Of a stretch of DNA of 64,000 bases, positions 24,721 through 33,962 are shown piece after piece; the first letter of the stretch is position 1; every line of letters starts with the position of its first letter. The notes beneath the pieces are model-generated. The model was not told the DNA's origin, ran no database searches, and saw nothing but the letters and a program-made list of their open reading frames with translations. A program made the position numbers and the translations under genes. Origin of the DNA: Algirhabdus cladophorae (GTDB lineage: Bacteria; Pseudomonadota; Alphaproteobacteria; Rhodobacterales; Rhodobacteraceae); assembly GCF_044772865.1 (NCBI RefSeq), contig NZ_CP173029.1, positions 2,976,001-3,040,000 on the forward strand, written 5' to 3'.

Positions 24721-26043
24721 TTAGAGTTTGCCCTCGTCTTCGAACACTTCGATCCAATCGCGCACCAGACCGTCAAGTGCTTCTTGTGCAGTGCCCTCGC
24801 CAGCGATGACGTAGTTGTGCACACGCTCTTGCATCGGGATCAAAAGATCGGCGTAGGCTGGTTCTGCCCAGAAGTCTTTGACGATGGCCATGCTGTCCAA
24901 GAAGGTCTGCGCGTAAGGCTGGCTGGAAACAAAGCCGGGGTCTTCGACCACTGCTTTCAGCGCGGAATAACCGCCCAGTTCCCACCATTGTGCCTGTACT
25001 TCAGGCTGTGCAAACCACTGGATGTACTCCAGTGCTGCCGCTTGCTTTTCAGAATAGGCAACAACCGAAATACCCTGTCCACCAAGCTGTGCGAATTGAC
25101 CAGATGGGCCAGCTGGGTTCGGGAAATACCCGGACTTGCCGCCACCTACGTTTTCATCGGCTTCGACGCCGGGCCAGATGAATGCAAAGTTCATCTGCAT
25201 GGCAACCTGACCAGAACGGTAGGCGTCAATATTTTCGCCCATGTACCAGTTGGAAGAGCCGGGAGGTGTCGCCGTATCATACAGCTCTTTGTAGAACTCG
25301 AGACCTTCTGCGGCACTTGCAGAGTTCACAAAACCATCAATGTCGTATGGCTTGTCCGGGTTTTCATACAAAAAACCATAGTTATAAAGCGCGTTTGTGA
25401 CGCCCATTGTGATGCCTTCGGATCCACGCTCGGTATAGATCGCAGCGCCGTATACTTTCGTCCCGTCGATGTCGCGGCCCTGAAAGAACTGCGCGATGTC
25501 TTTGAGTTCAGCCAATGACGCAGGCACATCCAGCGTGCGTCCATATTTTTCCATGAATTCCACTTGGATTTCAGGACGGTCGAACCAGTCTTTACGGTAC
25601 GTCCAGCCCACAACGTCGCCGAAGGCTGGCAGCGCATAGTAGTTTGGCGTGTTCTTGGGCCATTCGGCATAGCCAGTCACAGTTGCCGGAATGAAATCGT
25701 CCATTGTGATGCCGTTTGCATCAAAAAAGTCGTTCAGTTTCACATAGTGACCGTTCTCAGCCCCAGCACCGATCCATTGGCTATCACCAATCATCAGATC
25801 GCAAAGCTGGCCGCCAGAATTCAATTCGTTCAGCATGCGGTCCGCAAAGCTAGGCCAAGGCACAAACTCAAAACTCATGTTGTGGCCAGATGCAGATTCA
25901 AAATCTTTGCTCAGTTCAATTAGGGCATTTGCAGGATCCCATGCGGCCCAGCAGAGGGTCAGGTCTTCTGCGACCGCCGCCGTTGTCAGGCCAGACGCTA
26001 GAATTGCGCCCGCTGCAACAGATGTCATCATCTTCGTTTTCAT
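24721..26043 (-). CDS. Extracellular solute-binding protein of a sugar-type ABC importer
   Basis: 440 residues from ATG 26043, with GGAGGA nine bases upstream. A signal peptide (MKTKMMTSVAAGAILASGLT, cleavage probably after TAAVA, about residue 25) leads to a mature domain beginning EDLTLCWAAWDPANALIELS. The family-1 binding-protein pattern is present (FEFVPWPSFADRMLNELNSG, then CDLMIGDSQWIG and YYALPAFGDVVGWTYRKDWF). Aromatic residues fit a carbohydrate or polyol ligand, but the substrate cannot be read from sequence; the linked dihydroxyacetone kinase suggests a C3 compound or a precursor of one. First gene of the nine-gene operon. Confidence 0.88.
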   Translation of the reverse strand: MKTKMMTSVAAGAILASGLTTAAVAEDLTLCWAAWDPANALIELSKDFESASGHNMSFEFVPWPSFADRMLNELNSGGQLCDLMIGDSQWIGAGAENGHYVKLNDFFDANGITMDDFIPATVTGYAEWPKNTPNYYALPAFGDVVGWTYRKDWFDRPEIQVEFMEKYGRTLDVPASLAELKDIAQFFQGRDIDGTKVYGAAIYTERGSEGITMGVTNALYNYGFLYENPDKPYDIDGFVNSASAAEGLEFYKELYDTATPPGSSNWYMGENIDAYRSGQVAMQMNFAFIWPGVEADENVGGGKSGYFPNPAGPSGQFAQLGGQGISVVAYSEKQAAALEYIQWFAQPEVQAQWWELGGYSALKAVVEDPGFVSSQPYAQTFLDSMAIVKDFWAEPAYADLLIPMQERVHNYVIAGEGTAQEALDGLVRDWIEVFEDEGKL

Positions 26044-26113
26044 ACGGAATATTCCTCCCATTCCAATTTTTGACCAAGCCCCCTCGCCGCGACTCAGCAT
26101 ATAACGGTAGTAA

Positions 26114-26162
26114 TTGACGCACGTGCATCATTACAAGTATTTTTTGAGACACGTGCCTCAAA
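26114..26162. promoter_or_regulatory. Two palindromic operators between the ABC operon and its LacI regulator
   Basis: TTGACGCACGTGCATCA (26114-26130) and TTGAGACACGTGCCTCAA (26144-26161) share the symmetrical core CACGTG with flanking GA/TC. Both are centred on a CpG, as LacI/GalR operators are, and the centres are 30 bp apart, close to three helical turns. They lie 70-120 bp upstream of the binding-protein gene and 80-125 bp upstream of the regulator gene, so one dimer pair could control both. Confidence 0.75.
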
Positions 26163-26240
26163 AACTGCTACAAATCTCGAACTAACCTCGATTAATGTCC
26201 GACTGTACCCTTGGTTGCAGCCCAACAAATGTTTGATAAG

Positions 26241-27299
26241 ATGAACAAATCTGAAACAACTTCTTTCACAACGACCATGCTTAGACCGACCACAAAAGAT
26301 CTTGCAAAAGAAGCTGGCGTTAGTCGGGCAACTGTTGATCGGGTTCTAAACGGACGTGACGGGGTCAAAGAAAAGACCGTGACCCGTGTGAATGAAGCCA
26401 TCGCCAAACTGGGATTTGTGCGCAATATCCAAGCGGCCAATCTGGCTAAGTCCCAGAAATATCGTTTTGTGTTTGCTCTGCCGCGGTCAGGAGACCAATT
26501 CAAAGACGAAATCATTCGCCATATCGAAGAAGCAGGTGCCACATTCGCCGAGGATCTAGTGTGGTGTGACGTGCATCAAATTGATGAAAACGACCCTCAT
26601 AGTATTGCGGCGTTTCTGACCAGCTTGGACCCTAAAACCACCAGTGGCGTGGCGATCATGGCGCCAGAGACCCCGCAGGTCCGCGACGCAATCTACCGGC
26701 TAGAACAACGCGGCGTTGCAGCCCTTCCGTTTATCTCTGACCAAACCACGATGAAAGATCACTGGGTCGGCATGAACAATCATTCAGCCGGGGCAACTGC
26801 CGCAAACCTCATTGGCCGGTTCAGCAATTGCGCAGGCGGCTCGATCATGATTATCGCTGAAAGCATGCAATCACGCGACAGTCTTGAACGGCGGTTGGGG
26901 TTTGATGCCGAGATAAATGAAAACTTTCCCAATCTGCGCGCCCTGCCCTCGCTGGAGACCTACGGCAACCCAGATCGCGCCCAAGACATTATCGAAAGTG
27001 CATTTCGCAACAATAGTGATCTGGTCGGGCTATACGTGCTATCGTCAGAAGCCCGCCCGCCTCTGTCCGTGGTTCAGGAATTGATCGGCACCACTGACCT
27101 GATCAAAATAGCCCACGAACGGACGCCCTTTACAGAATCCGCGCTAAAATCTGGTAATCTGGATGGTATCATTGCCCAAAACCCCGGCCATCTGGTGCGC
27201 AGTGCGGTTCGCAAGCTCAAAGCGAACGTGGACGGCAGGCAGGCCAAAGGCTCGCAAGAACGGATACGCGTCGAGGTTATTTTACGAACCAATCTTTAG
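26241..27299 (+). CDS. LacI-family transcriptional regulator of the ABC/triose operon
   Basis: 352 residues from ATG 26241; starts at 26211, 26229 or 26277 are possible and none has a strong ribosome site. The DNA-binding part is LRPTTKDLAKEAGVSRATVD then RVLNGRDGVKEKTVTRVNEA, the LacI helix-turn-helix and hinge region. The rest (from about residue 70) is a periplasmic-binding-protein-like sensor domain (type I; the ISDQTTMKDHWVGMNNHSAG region). It is divergent from the ABC operon across two CpG-centred palindromes, so it most likely represses that operon until an import product binds. Confidence 0.88.
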   Translation: MNKSETTSFTTTMLRPTTKDLAKEAGVSRATVDRVLNGRDGVKEKTVTRVNEAIAKLGFVRNIQAANLAKSQKYRFVFALPRSGDQFKDEIIRHIEEAGATFAEDLVWCDVHQIDENDPHSIAAFLTSLDPKTTSGVAIMAPETPQVRDAIYRLEQRGVAALPFISDQTTMKDHWVGMNNHSAGATAANLIGRFSNCAGGSIMIIAESMQSRDSLERRLGFDAEINENFPNLRALPSLETYGNPDRAQDIIESAFRNNSDLVGLYVLSSEARPPLSVVQELIGTTDLIKIAHERTPFTESALKSGNLDGIIAQNPGHLVRSAVRKLKANVDGRQAKGSQERIRVEVILRTNL

Positions 27300-27385
27300 C
27301 CCGCGCGAACCGGTTTAATCCTCGAATTTTCAGGCACGCCAAGGTACATATGCTAGGATAGAAATAGTATGATCGCTGCGGTGCC

Positions 27386-28804
27386 TTGAAAGTCGGATCT
27401 TCCATCAGTTGGACAATGGCGCAGCTTGGCGCGACGCTTGTGATCGAAATTGCCGGAATCGCGATCCTTGCACGTCTTTTGAGCCCCGCTGATTTCGGCG
27501 TCTTTGCTGCGGTGAGTGCTGTGTATATGTTTGGCCAGTTCTTGGGCCAATTTGGCAGCCACCCGTTGATTATTCGCGCCCCCACGCTGAGCCGCGAGAT
27601 CATTGCAGAAATTAACGCTTTGGTTGGCACAGCAAGCGTGTCTATCGCGATTTTGCTCATGCTTCTGGCAGCAGGCCTTAAACAGATATTTCCGTCGCCG
27701 GAGGTTGCCAACGGGTTGCTTTGGCTGGCGGTCACGGTCCCATTGGCCAGTTTTGGTGGGATCGGCCATGCCATGCTCGAGCGGGACTTTCGGTTCGAGA
27801 CCTTATTTTATATCCGTCTGACGGCCTCGATTACCTTTGTGGTGGTTGCAGGCAGTGGTGCTGTCGCAGGTCTAGGCCCAAGCGCGCTTTGCCTTGGTCT
27901 GGGGGCATCGGTGGTTGTGCATGCAGTGGCGGTTCTGTCTGCATCCCGGTGGCGCGTCCTTGTGCGGCCACGTTTCCACCAATTGGCACATTTCAAAGCG
28001 GCACGATTGATCTTTGGGGGGACGGCTTGCGAACACCTTGGATATGCCTTGCAACCGTTGCTCATTGGCCATGCGTTTGGTCCCGCGGCCGTCGGGCTCT
28101 ATTCCCGCGCGGCTGATATTTTGCGTCAGGCAAACCGGCTGGTAAATGACACCATTCTGCCAGTGCTCATGCCCCATGCCGTGGAAATCGAAAAACGTGA
28201 CCAAGGCTTTCGTGAACTGGTGGCAGAAACCCTGTCGCATATCACTGTTTTGTCATGGTCCGGTGGGGCTGTTTTGTTTGCTGTGGCCGCCCCCGTGACC
28301 AGCCTGCTTTTGGGAGGCCAGTGGGGGGAAATTGTCCCGCTTTTTCAAATTCTATCAGCTTTTTTGATCGTGATGCCCGTGACAAATGTGTGCCGTGTCT
28401 TTTTGTTGGCGCGCAAACGCGACGCCATCTTTTTCAAGCAGGCCCTTGCCGTTTTGATTGCCATAACAGCAGCCTTGGTCGTGGCCGGGGCGTTTGACAT
28501 ATATATGGCAGCGCGCCTTGTGGTGCTGGTCTATGGGTTTCAAGCATTGGTCTCTTTGATCGCGGCATGTTCTGTTGCAGGCGTTTCTTTCAAAACTGTT
28601 ATGGGGGTTTTCGCCACCTCCGCCTTAGTTGCGGCACTGGCGTTTGTCGCAGCGACCCTGAGCCTGCAGTGGGTCAGTGGTGACGCGGCACAATTTGTTC
28701 TGGGCGCGTTCGCATCAGCAATCATTTGGATGATCTGCATTATCAGCCTGCGTCATCCAACATGGATGCGACTACGCGAATTTCTGTGGGATAGCCGACG
28801 ATGA
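27386..28804 (+). CDS. Lipopolysaccharide/polysaccharide flippase (MOP superfamily, Wzx-like)
   Basis: 472 residues, about 12-14 hydrophobic spans, few charges outside loops. The start LKVGSSISWTMAQLGATLVI, then ARLLSPADFGVFAAVSAVYM, is the usual first helix pair of polysaccharide flippases; GHAFGPAAVGLYSRAADILR is the conserved central loop. Start is TTG 27386 or ATG 27416; neither has a good ribosome site. A better-placed ATG at 27369 after AGGATAG is in another frame and ends after six codons (see findings). It would move a lipid-linked sugar across the inner membrane. Overlaps the next glycosyltransferase gene by 4 bp. Confidence 0.82.
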   Translation: MKVGSSISWTMAQLGATLVIEIAGIAILARLLSPADFGVFAAVSAVYMFGQFLGQFGSHPLIIRAPTLSREIIAEINALVGTASVSIAILLMLLAAGLKQIFPSPEVANGLLWLAVTVPLASFGGIGHAMLERDFRFETLFYIRLTASITFVVVAGSGAVAGLGPSALCLGLGASVVVHAVAVLSASRWRVLVRPRFHQLAHFKAARLIFGGTACEHLGYALQPLLIGHAFGPAAVGLYSRAADILRQANRLVNDTILPVLMPHAVEIEKRDQGFRELVAETLSHITVLSWSGGAVLFAVAAPVTSLLLGGQWGEIVPLFQILSAFLIVMPVTNVCRVFLLARKRDAIFFKQALAVLIAITAALVVAGAFDIYMAARLVVLVYGFQALVSLIAACSVAGVSFKTVMGVFATSALVAALAFVAATLSLQWVSGDAAQFVLGAFASAIIWMICIISLRHPTWMRLREFLWDSRR

Positions 28805-29778
28805 AGCCTGCGTTAAGCGTCATAATACCCTGCAGGAATGCCAGTGCTTTTGTCCGCGATGCGATCAACAGCGCCAAACACCAGACCCGCTGCGATATCG
28901 AGATTATTGTGATCGATGACGGCTCAACTGATGATACCGTCACTGTTATTCGCACCGAACTGAAGGATGGGCCGCCTGTTCGGCTGATCGAACAGGCGCC
29001 TCAAGGTGTCTCATCCGCCCGCAATGCAGGTGTCGCAGCAGCACAGGCCCCGTTGATTGGGTTTCTGGATGCCGATGATACGTGGCACCCGGAAATGGTG
29101 GACCGACACCTTCGTGCGATGGCGCAAAACCCATCGATCGATCTTAGTTTTTCGGGCTATCAACAGCTGCAAATCAATGGCTCAGACAGTTACATGTATC
29201 GCCCGCAAAACAGCGCGTATCGCTTTGACAGGCTGATGCAACGCAACCTGCTGCATACCTCTGGCGTTGTAATGCGCACAGCGACATTTCTGGAGCTAGG
29301 TGGGTTTGATACAACGCTTGAACTGGCCGAAGACTATGACCTTTGGTTGCGCGTTGCCGAACGGGGGCCTTCTGCGATTTGGGGGGTGCCCGAAGTTCTG
29401 TCGCAATACCGATCCCACTCTGCCCAAGCCACGCGCGACTGGCGGCAGATGCATGCGTGCTGGAAAGTTGTGACGGCACGGGTAGAGGCCCGGCACCCGC
29501 AGGCTTGGTCACAGATAAAGACACAAGCATGGCTGAACCAACTCGAATATGTAGCATCGCTGGCCCACAGTAACGGCGATTACAAAGACACTCGGAATTT
29601 GATGGCTTCTGCATGGAAACTTGCAGGCCTAAAGATGCTGCGCGACAGCAATACGCGGGTTATGACTGTGCTGGCTTTGGCCAGCTTACTGCCCCCTCGG
29701 GGTCAGCGCAGTGTTGGGCTGATGTTACAGGGGCTGCGGCGCCTGCGGCTGGCTTTAAAGCCTCCAGCGCACCGCTAA
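28801..29778 (+). CDS. Glycosyltransferase family 2
   Basis: 325 residues. GT-A fold: PALSVIIPCRNASAFVRDAI at the N-terminus, IEIIVIDDGSTDDTV (about 31-45), then RNAGVAAAQAPLIGFLDADD with the metal-binding DADD (about 98). The C-terminal part has LAEDYDLWLRVAERG (ED-x-D motif, the catalytic base region). No membrane span. It starts on the flippase stop (ATGA), so the two work in one pathway; it probably adds one sugar to a lipid-linked glycan on the cytoplasmic side. Confidence 0.88.
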   Translation: MKPALSVIIPCRNASAFVRDAINSAKHQTRCDIEIIVIDDGSTDDTVTVIRTELKDGPPVRLIEQAPQGVSSARNAGVAAAQAPLIGFLDADDTWHPEMVDRHLRAMAQNPSIDLSFSGYQQLQINGSDSYMYRPQNSAYRFDRLMQRNLLHTSGVVMRTATFLELGGFDTTLELAEDYDLWLRVAERGPSAIWGVPEVLSQYRSHSAQATRDWRQMHACWKVVTARVEARHPQAWSQIKTQAWLNQLEYVASLAHSNGDYKDTRNLMASAWKLAGLKMLRDSNTRVMTVLALASLLPPRGQRSVGLMLQGLRRLRLALKPPAHR

Positions 29779-30531
29779 CCGTTCCAGTCGACTAGCATAG
29801 GGACCGGCCGAAACCTTTGGATTTGCCCGCCCGGTACCATCGATAAAAGGAGCAGGATGGCGAAAGAACGTGCCTTTGCTGTAGTCCTTCATTTGCGGAA
29901 CCCGCAAGGCATCTGCACGCTGGTAATGCATGAACAAAATGCAGCGATCGTTGGACTGGTTGGGCACCCCTGCGTGCCACGCTCGGGCGTCAAAAACAAA
30001 GAACTTTCCGTCGCCAAACCCCTGAGGTGACAGGATCTGTGCATCTGTCTTACCCTTGGTTCTGGCAGCTCGCAAAACGGCCTCGTCTTGGGCTTGATCC
30101 ACAGCCTCTAGGGTCACGACAGGGATTGCTTGGCTGCCCGATATGACACGCGTCGCGTTTTCTTCGCGACATCCTTTAACGCCCACTGCAACAGTGATCG
30201 ACGGCCAATGCACGCTTTCAATATCCACGTGCCACTGGTGCGCCTCATTGGGCGTGCCTATTCGAATGTTCGAGCCCCACATGACCCAATCAGAGCTGCC
30301 CAAAAGCGTTGTCATCACTTCGACCAATGCCGCATCATGGGCAACTGCACGGATCGCATCGGTGATCCGGTAGGGCACGGTACGGCGGCCTTGTGCACGC
30401 AGTGTAGCGACCTCCGCCTCGAACGCGGCACTATCTGCCACAAGACCTTCCATCGCAAAAGGGTTCGCCAAATCGAAACTCTGGCTCAAAAAACCCTGCG
30501 TTTCATAGGCTTGGCACAGATCTGATGTCAC
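29755..30531 (-). CDS. Phytanoyl-CoA dioxygenase (PhyH) family protein
   Basis: 258 residues. Fe(II)/2-oxoglutarate oxygenase pattern: iron ligands HQWHVDIES (His-x-Asp, about 120-125) and AWHAGVPNQSNDR (His about 193, with Arg about 203 for 2-oxoglutarate), spaced by about 70 residues on a jelly-roll. No membrane span. Its 3' end overlaps the glycosyltransferase gene by 24 bp in convergent orientation, and it is divergent from the processive glycosyltransferase across 165 bp. PhyH relatives hydroxylate small molecules, lipids or halogenate; the substrate here is unknown, and modification of a glycan or lipid precursor is only suggested by position. Confidence 0.75.
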   Translation of the reverse strand: MTSDLCQAYETQGFLSQSFDLANPFAMEGLVADSAAFEAEVATLRAQGRRTVPYRITDAIRAVAHDAALVEVMTTLLGSSDWVMWGSNIRIGTPNEAHQWHVDIESVHWPSITVAVGVKGCREENATRVISGSQAIPVVTLEAVDQAQDEAVLRAARTKGKTDAQILSPQGFGDGKFFVFDARAWHAGVPNQSNDRCILFMHYQRADALRVPQMKDYSKGTFFRHPAPFIDGTGRANPKVSAGPYASRLERLAVRWRL

Positions 30532-30696
30532 TCTGGTTATTCCTTGTGTTTAAGCGAGGCCGGGCATCCGCGTCGCACAAGCCTAGACTCTTTTTACAAA
30601 TTACCATAGCGGGAACAGTGTAGGGGCACCGTGACGACACACCTATTTTGACAGGATCGCCCCAATTTTGTTTTGAGCCCATTTGAGGACTAGACT

Positions 30697-32220
30697 ATGG
30701 CCGTACTTGGCTTCTTTCTTTATGCCGTGGTGATTGTCGCCATGATGTTTCTCAATTTTACCGCGCTCTACCAGTTGTTTCTTGTGCTGGCCTATCGCCG
30801 TCATCGCGGTGATGATCCAGCCCCTAAAAACGAATACAAACCGGCGGAATATCCCAAAGTCACAGTGCAATTACCGGTCTATAATGAGGGCCGCCTCGCG
30901 GAACAAATTCTGCGCCTAGCCGCAAATATCGACTACCCTGCAGACAAGCTACAAGTGCAATACATTGACGACAGTGACGATGGTGAGACCACCGAACTTG
31001 CACTCAAAACGCTTGAGGCGCTTAAACTATCCCATCCTGACATCGATTTTCAGTATCTGCGCCGTCTTGACCGGACAGGGTTCAAAGCTGGTGCGCTAAA
31101 ACTTGGGACCGAACGAGCCTCGGGAGAGCTGCTGGCCATTTTTGACGCTGATTTTATAATTCCCACGGATTATCTGCAGCGCACAGTTCATTATTTCACC
31201 GACCCAAAAGTTGGCATTGTTCAGGCCCGCTGGGACTACACCAACGAAAACCATTCCTTGTTTACGCGGCTGCAGGCGAACAAGTTGGACGCCCACCAAA
31301 TGTTTGAACAAACGGCCCGCGACCGTATGGGGCTGGTTGCGATTTTTCACGGGACCGCAGGCATGTGGCGCAAAGAGGCCTTGGATGCAGCTGGCGGCTG
31401 GACCTGCATCAGCGAGGTTGAGGATCTGGAGGCCACCATTCGTGCCAGCGAATTGGGCTGGCAACTGGTCTACCTTGATCACCTGCGCGTTCCTTCGGAA
31501 TTGCCCGAGAACGTCAATGGCTACTTGCGCCAGCAAATGCGGTGGCGTCGCGGCTGGGTGCGGGTGATCCGCCACTACTCTGGCACAATCCTGCGCGGGA
31601 ATCTGGATCTGAAAGTCCGGCTAGACCTTGTGATGCGCATTTTCCAAGCGTGGGGATCTATCGCCGCCTTAATCGCAACACTGGGTGTGCTTCCGGGTTT
31701 CATGTATGCGAAACAAAATGGCCTTCTTGGCTTTACTGTTGCGGTTTATTCGCTTTCGTTGGTCATGGGGCTGACACTACGTCATTTTGAAACAAAAACT
31801 CTGGGCGAAGACCGGCACGCCCGTGAACCTATGAAGGTCCACCCTTTTATCGGGCTGTTGCCACTGAATTATCTGCTGTTCAGCTTGGGCACTTTGTGGC
31901 CCATGACACAGTCAACACTGGAGGGGTTTGGCAAGGTCCAAACTTGGGAAGTTACCCCCAAAAGCGGCACGACGGATGGCTCTTCAGGGCATACAGCAAA
32001 TAATCGGCAACGTGTCCCGATCTACGTCTATGGCACCTTGGGGCTCAGCGTGGTGAGCGCCATTTTGGCCCTTCTTAGCTTGCTCCAACTCAATGTTTTG
32101 CCGACTCTGTTTTACGGCTTTCTGTCTGTTGGCTGTGGATTAATCGGTTTGATGTTGCTGCAATTTTTTGGCTACAAAAACCGACTGACGGCCAAGCTGC
32201 TGAGTGCCTTTGTCGAATAG
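30697..32220 (+). CDS. Processive membrane glycosyltransferase, family 2 (cellulose/glucomannan synthase-like)
   Basis: 507 residues; GAGGA lies 7 bases before ATG. An N-terminal span (VLGFFLYAVVIVAMMFLNFT) precedes a cytoplasmic GT-A domain with VTVQLPVYNE, IDDSDDGE, then FDADFIIP (DxD, about 145-150), SEVEDLE (TED-like motif) and QQMRWRRGW (Q-x-x-RW, about 280-288), all marks of processive synthases. Four or more C-terminal spans form the polymer channel. The order suits CslA-like or bacterial glucomannan/cellulose-type enzymes rather than BcsA, because no PilZ domain is present. It begins an apparent four-gene set with the flavoprotein, GT2 and polytopic protein. Confidence 0.85.
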   Translation: MAVLGFFLYAVVIVAMMFLNFTALYQLFLVLAYRRHRGDDPAPKNEYKPAEYPKVTVQLPVYNEGRLAEQILRLAANIDYPADKLQVQYIDDSDDGETTELALKTLEALKLSHPDIDFQYLRRLDRTGFKAGALKLGTERASGELLAIFDADFIIPTDYLQRTVHYFTDPKVGIVQARWDYTNENHSLFTRLQANKLDAHQMFEQTARDRMGLVAIFHGTAGMWRKEALDAAGGWTCISEVEDLEATIRASELGWQLVYLDHLRVPSELPENVNGYLRQQMRWRRGWVRVIRHYSGTILRGNLDLKVRLDLVMRIFQAWGSIAALIATLGVLPGFMYAKQNGLLGFTVAVYSLSLVMGLTLRHFETKTLGEDRHAREPMKVHPFIGLLPLNYLLFSLGTLWPMTQSTLEGFGKVQTWEVTPKSGTTDGSSGHTANNRQRVPIYVYGTLGLSVVSAILALLSLLQLNVLPTLFYGFLSVGCGLIGLMLLQFFGYKNRLTAKLLSAFVE

Positions 32221-32477
32221 GTTTTCGCAGGCGCAGGCCACCTTAGGAAACCTCCAATTTGCATCGCCCCAAAGTGGTAGGTTGAGAGTGCCAGTATTTG
32301 GTACATTGCGACGCGGTGGCTGACAGCGAATTCCCCATGTCAATCATGGCTTTAGACGACGCATCAAGAGAAATTACGCGCAGACGGGGATTCATCGTGA
32401 ATTCGTGCTCAACATCAGCTACCCTATGCCCTTAGTGCATTTTGAACTTTTAGCTTTGTCACGTAGACAGGATTGTT

Positions 32478-33956
32478 ATGAAAGATTTTGACGACCGAAA
32501 TGATCGGTCAGTGGTGATTGTGGGCGGCGGTCCCGCAGGGCTGACTGCGGCCTACCATTTGCAAAAACTCGACCCACATGCAGCACCCGTGGTCTACGAA
32601 GCCTCCGATGCGGTTGGTGGCATTTCACGTACCGAATTCCATAACGGAAACCGGTTCGACATTGGCGGCCATCGGTTCTTTACCAAATTGCCCGAGGTTG
32701 AGGCGATGTGGCACGAGGTGTTGGGCGATGATTTTATTTCGGTCGAGCGGCTCAGCCGGATATTCTACAAAGACCGTTACTACGACTATCCGTTAAAATT
32801 GTTCAACGCCCTCAAGAATATCGGTGTGTGGGAATCTGTGCGGATCATACTGTCCTATGCCAAATGGCGTTTGAGGCCCTCACCCGTAGAAGACTCGTTT
32901 GAAGAATGGGTCATGAACCGCTTTGGTGGGCGGCTTTATATGCATTTTTTCCGTAGCTACACGGAAAAGGTCTGGGGCATTGATCCAAAGGAAATCCGCG
33001 CGGATTGGGCTGCCCAGCGCATCAAAAATCTATCCTTGGGAAAGGCCGTTTGGAATGCAATTTCCGGTGCAAATGACACGACATCCCTGATCGAACGCTT
33101 CAATTATCCACGCCTTGGGCCGGGGATGATGTGGGAAAAGACCCGCGACTGTATCGAGACCAATGGCGGCTTGGTTCAGATGCAAAGCGAGGTAATATCC
33201 GTCAAGCGCGAAGAGCAACGGATAACCGGGATCGATGTTCGCACATGGGACTATGGAGGCAGTACTGAGGTCAAGCGCGTCAGCGGGGATCATTTCGTCA
33301 ATACAATGGCCCTGCGCGATCTTATCAATGTGATGGACCCGCCGCCGCCAACCGAAGTGGTCGAGGCTGCAAACAGGCTCAAGTATCGGGACTTTCTTAT
33401 TGTGTCGCTCTGCTTGCAAAACGCCGATCCATTCCCGGATAATTGGATCTACATTCACTCGCCCAAGGTAAACGTGGCCCGGATCCAGAATTTCCGCGCA
33501 TGGTCAGACGAAATGGTCGCAGACAAAGACACAGCATCTATCGGCATGGAATATTTCTGCGATGACACCAGCGATCTTTGGCAGACTGACGACGCTGATT
33601 TGCGTGATTTGGCCGCCCGAGAGCTTGAACAGCTGGGACTGGGCAAAGCCGCAGAAGTCGTCGATTTCAAAGTGATACGACAGCGCAAGGCCTATCCTGT
33701 TTATGACAGCGCCTACCGCGAGGCTTTGGACGTAGTCTCGGGGTGGATCAAAAGCCTTGAGAACTTTCAAACCGTTGGCCGCAACGGGTTGCATCGCTAC
33801 AATAACCAAGACCATTCGATGCTGTCAGCCATGCTGGCTGCCGAGAACATTCTGGGCGCCCATCACGACGTTTGGGATGTAAATGTCGAACGATCCTATC
33901 ATGAGGAATTTGTCGTCGATCCGCCAAAACCCAAACCCGTTCTCGCGTTGGAGTGA
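32478..33956 (+). CDS. FAD-dependent amine-oxidase/UDP-galactopyranose-mutase-like protein
   Basis: 492 residues; AGGA lies 6 bases before ATG. N-terminal dinucleotide fold VVIVGGGPAGLTAAYHLQKL (about 12-31), followed by YEASDAVGGISRTEF, then GGHRFFTKLPEVEAMW. The C-terminus GRNGLHRYNNQDHSMLSAML is the FAD-pyrophosphate contact seen in mutase-like and protoporphyrinogen-oxidase-like flavoproteins. It is longer than true UDP-galactopyranose mutases (about 370-400). Placed between glycosyltransferases, it may rearrange or oxidise a sugar nucleotide or lipid-linked sugar; the reaction is not established. Confidence 0.7.
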   Translation: MKDFDDRNDRSVVIVGGGPAGLTAAYHLQKLDPHAAPVVYEASDAVGGISRTEFHNGNRFDIGGHRFFTKLPEVEAMWHEVLGDDFISVERLSRIFYKDRYYDYPLKLFNALKNIGVWESVRIILSYAKWRLRPSPVEDSFEEWVMNRFGGRLYMHFFRSYTEKVWGIDPKEIRADWAAQRIKNLSLGKAVWNAISGANDTTSLIERFNYPRLGPGMMWEKTRDCIETNGGLVQMQSEVISVKREEQRITGIDVRTWDYGGSTEVKRVSGDHFVNTMALRDLINVMDPPPPTEVVEAANRLKYRDFLIVSLCLQNADPFPDNWIYIHSPKVNVARIQNFRAWSDEMVADKDTASIGMEYFCDDTSDLWQTDDADLRDLAARELEQLGLGKAAEVVDFKVIRQRKAYPVYDSAYREALDVVSGWIKSLENFQTVGRNGLHRYNNQDHSMLSAMLAAENILGAHHDVWDVNVERSYHEEFVVDPPKPKPVLALE

Positions 33957-33962
33957 GCTTGG

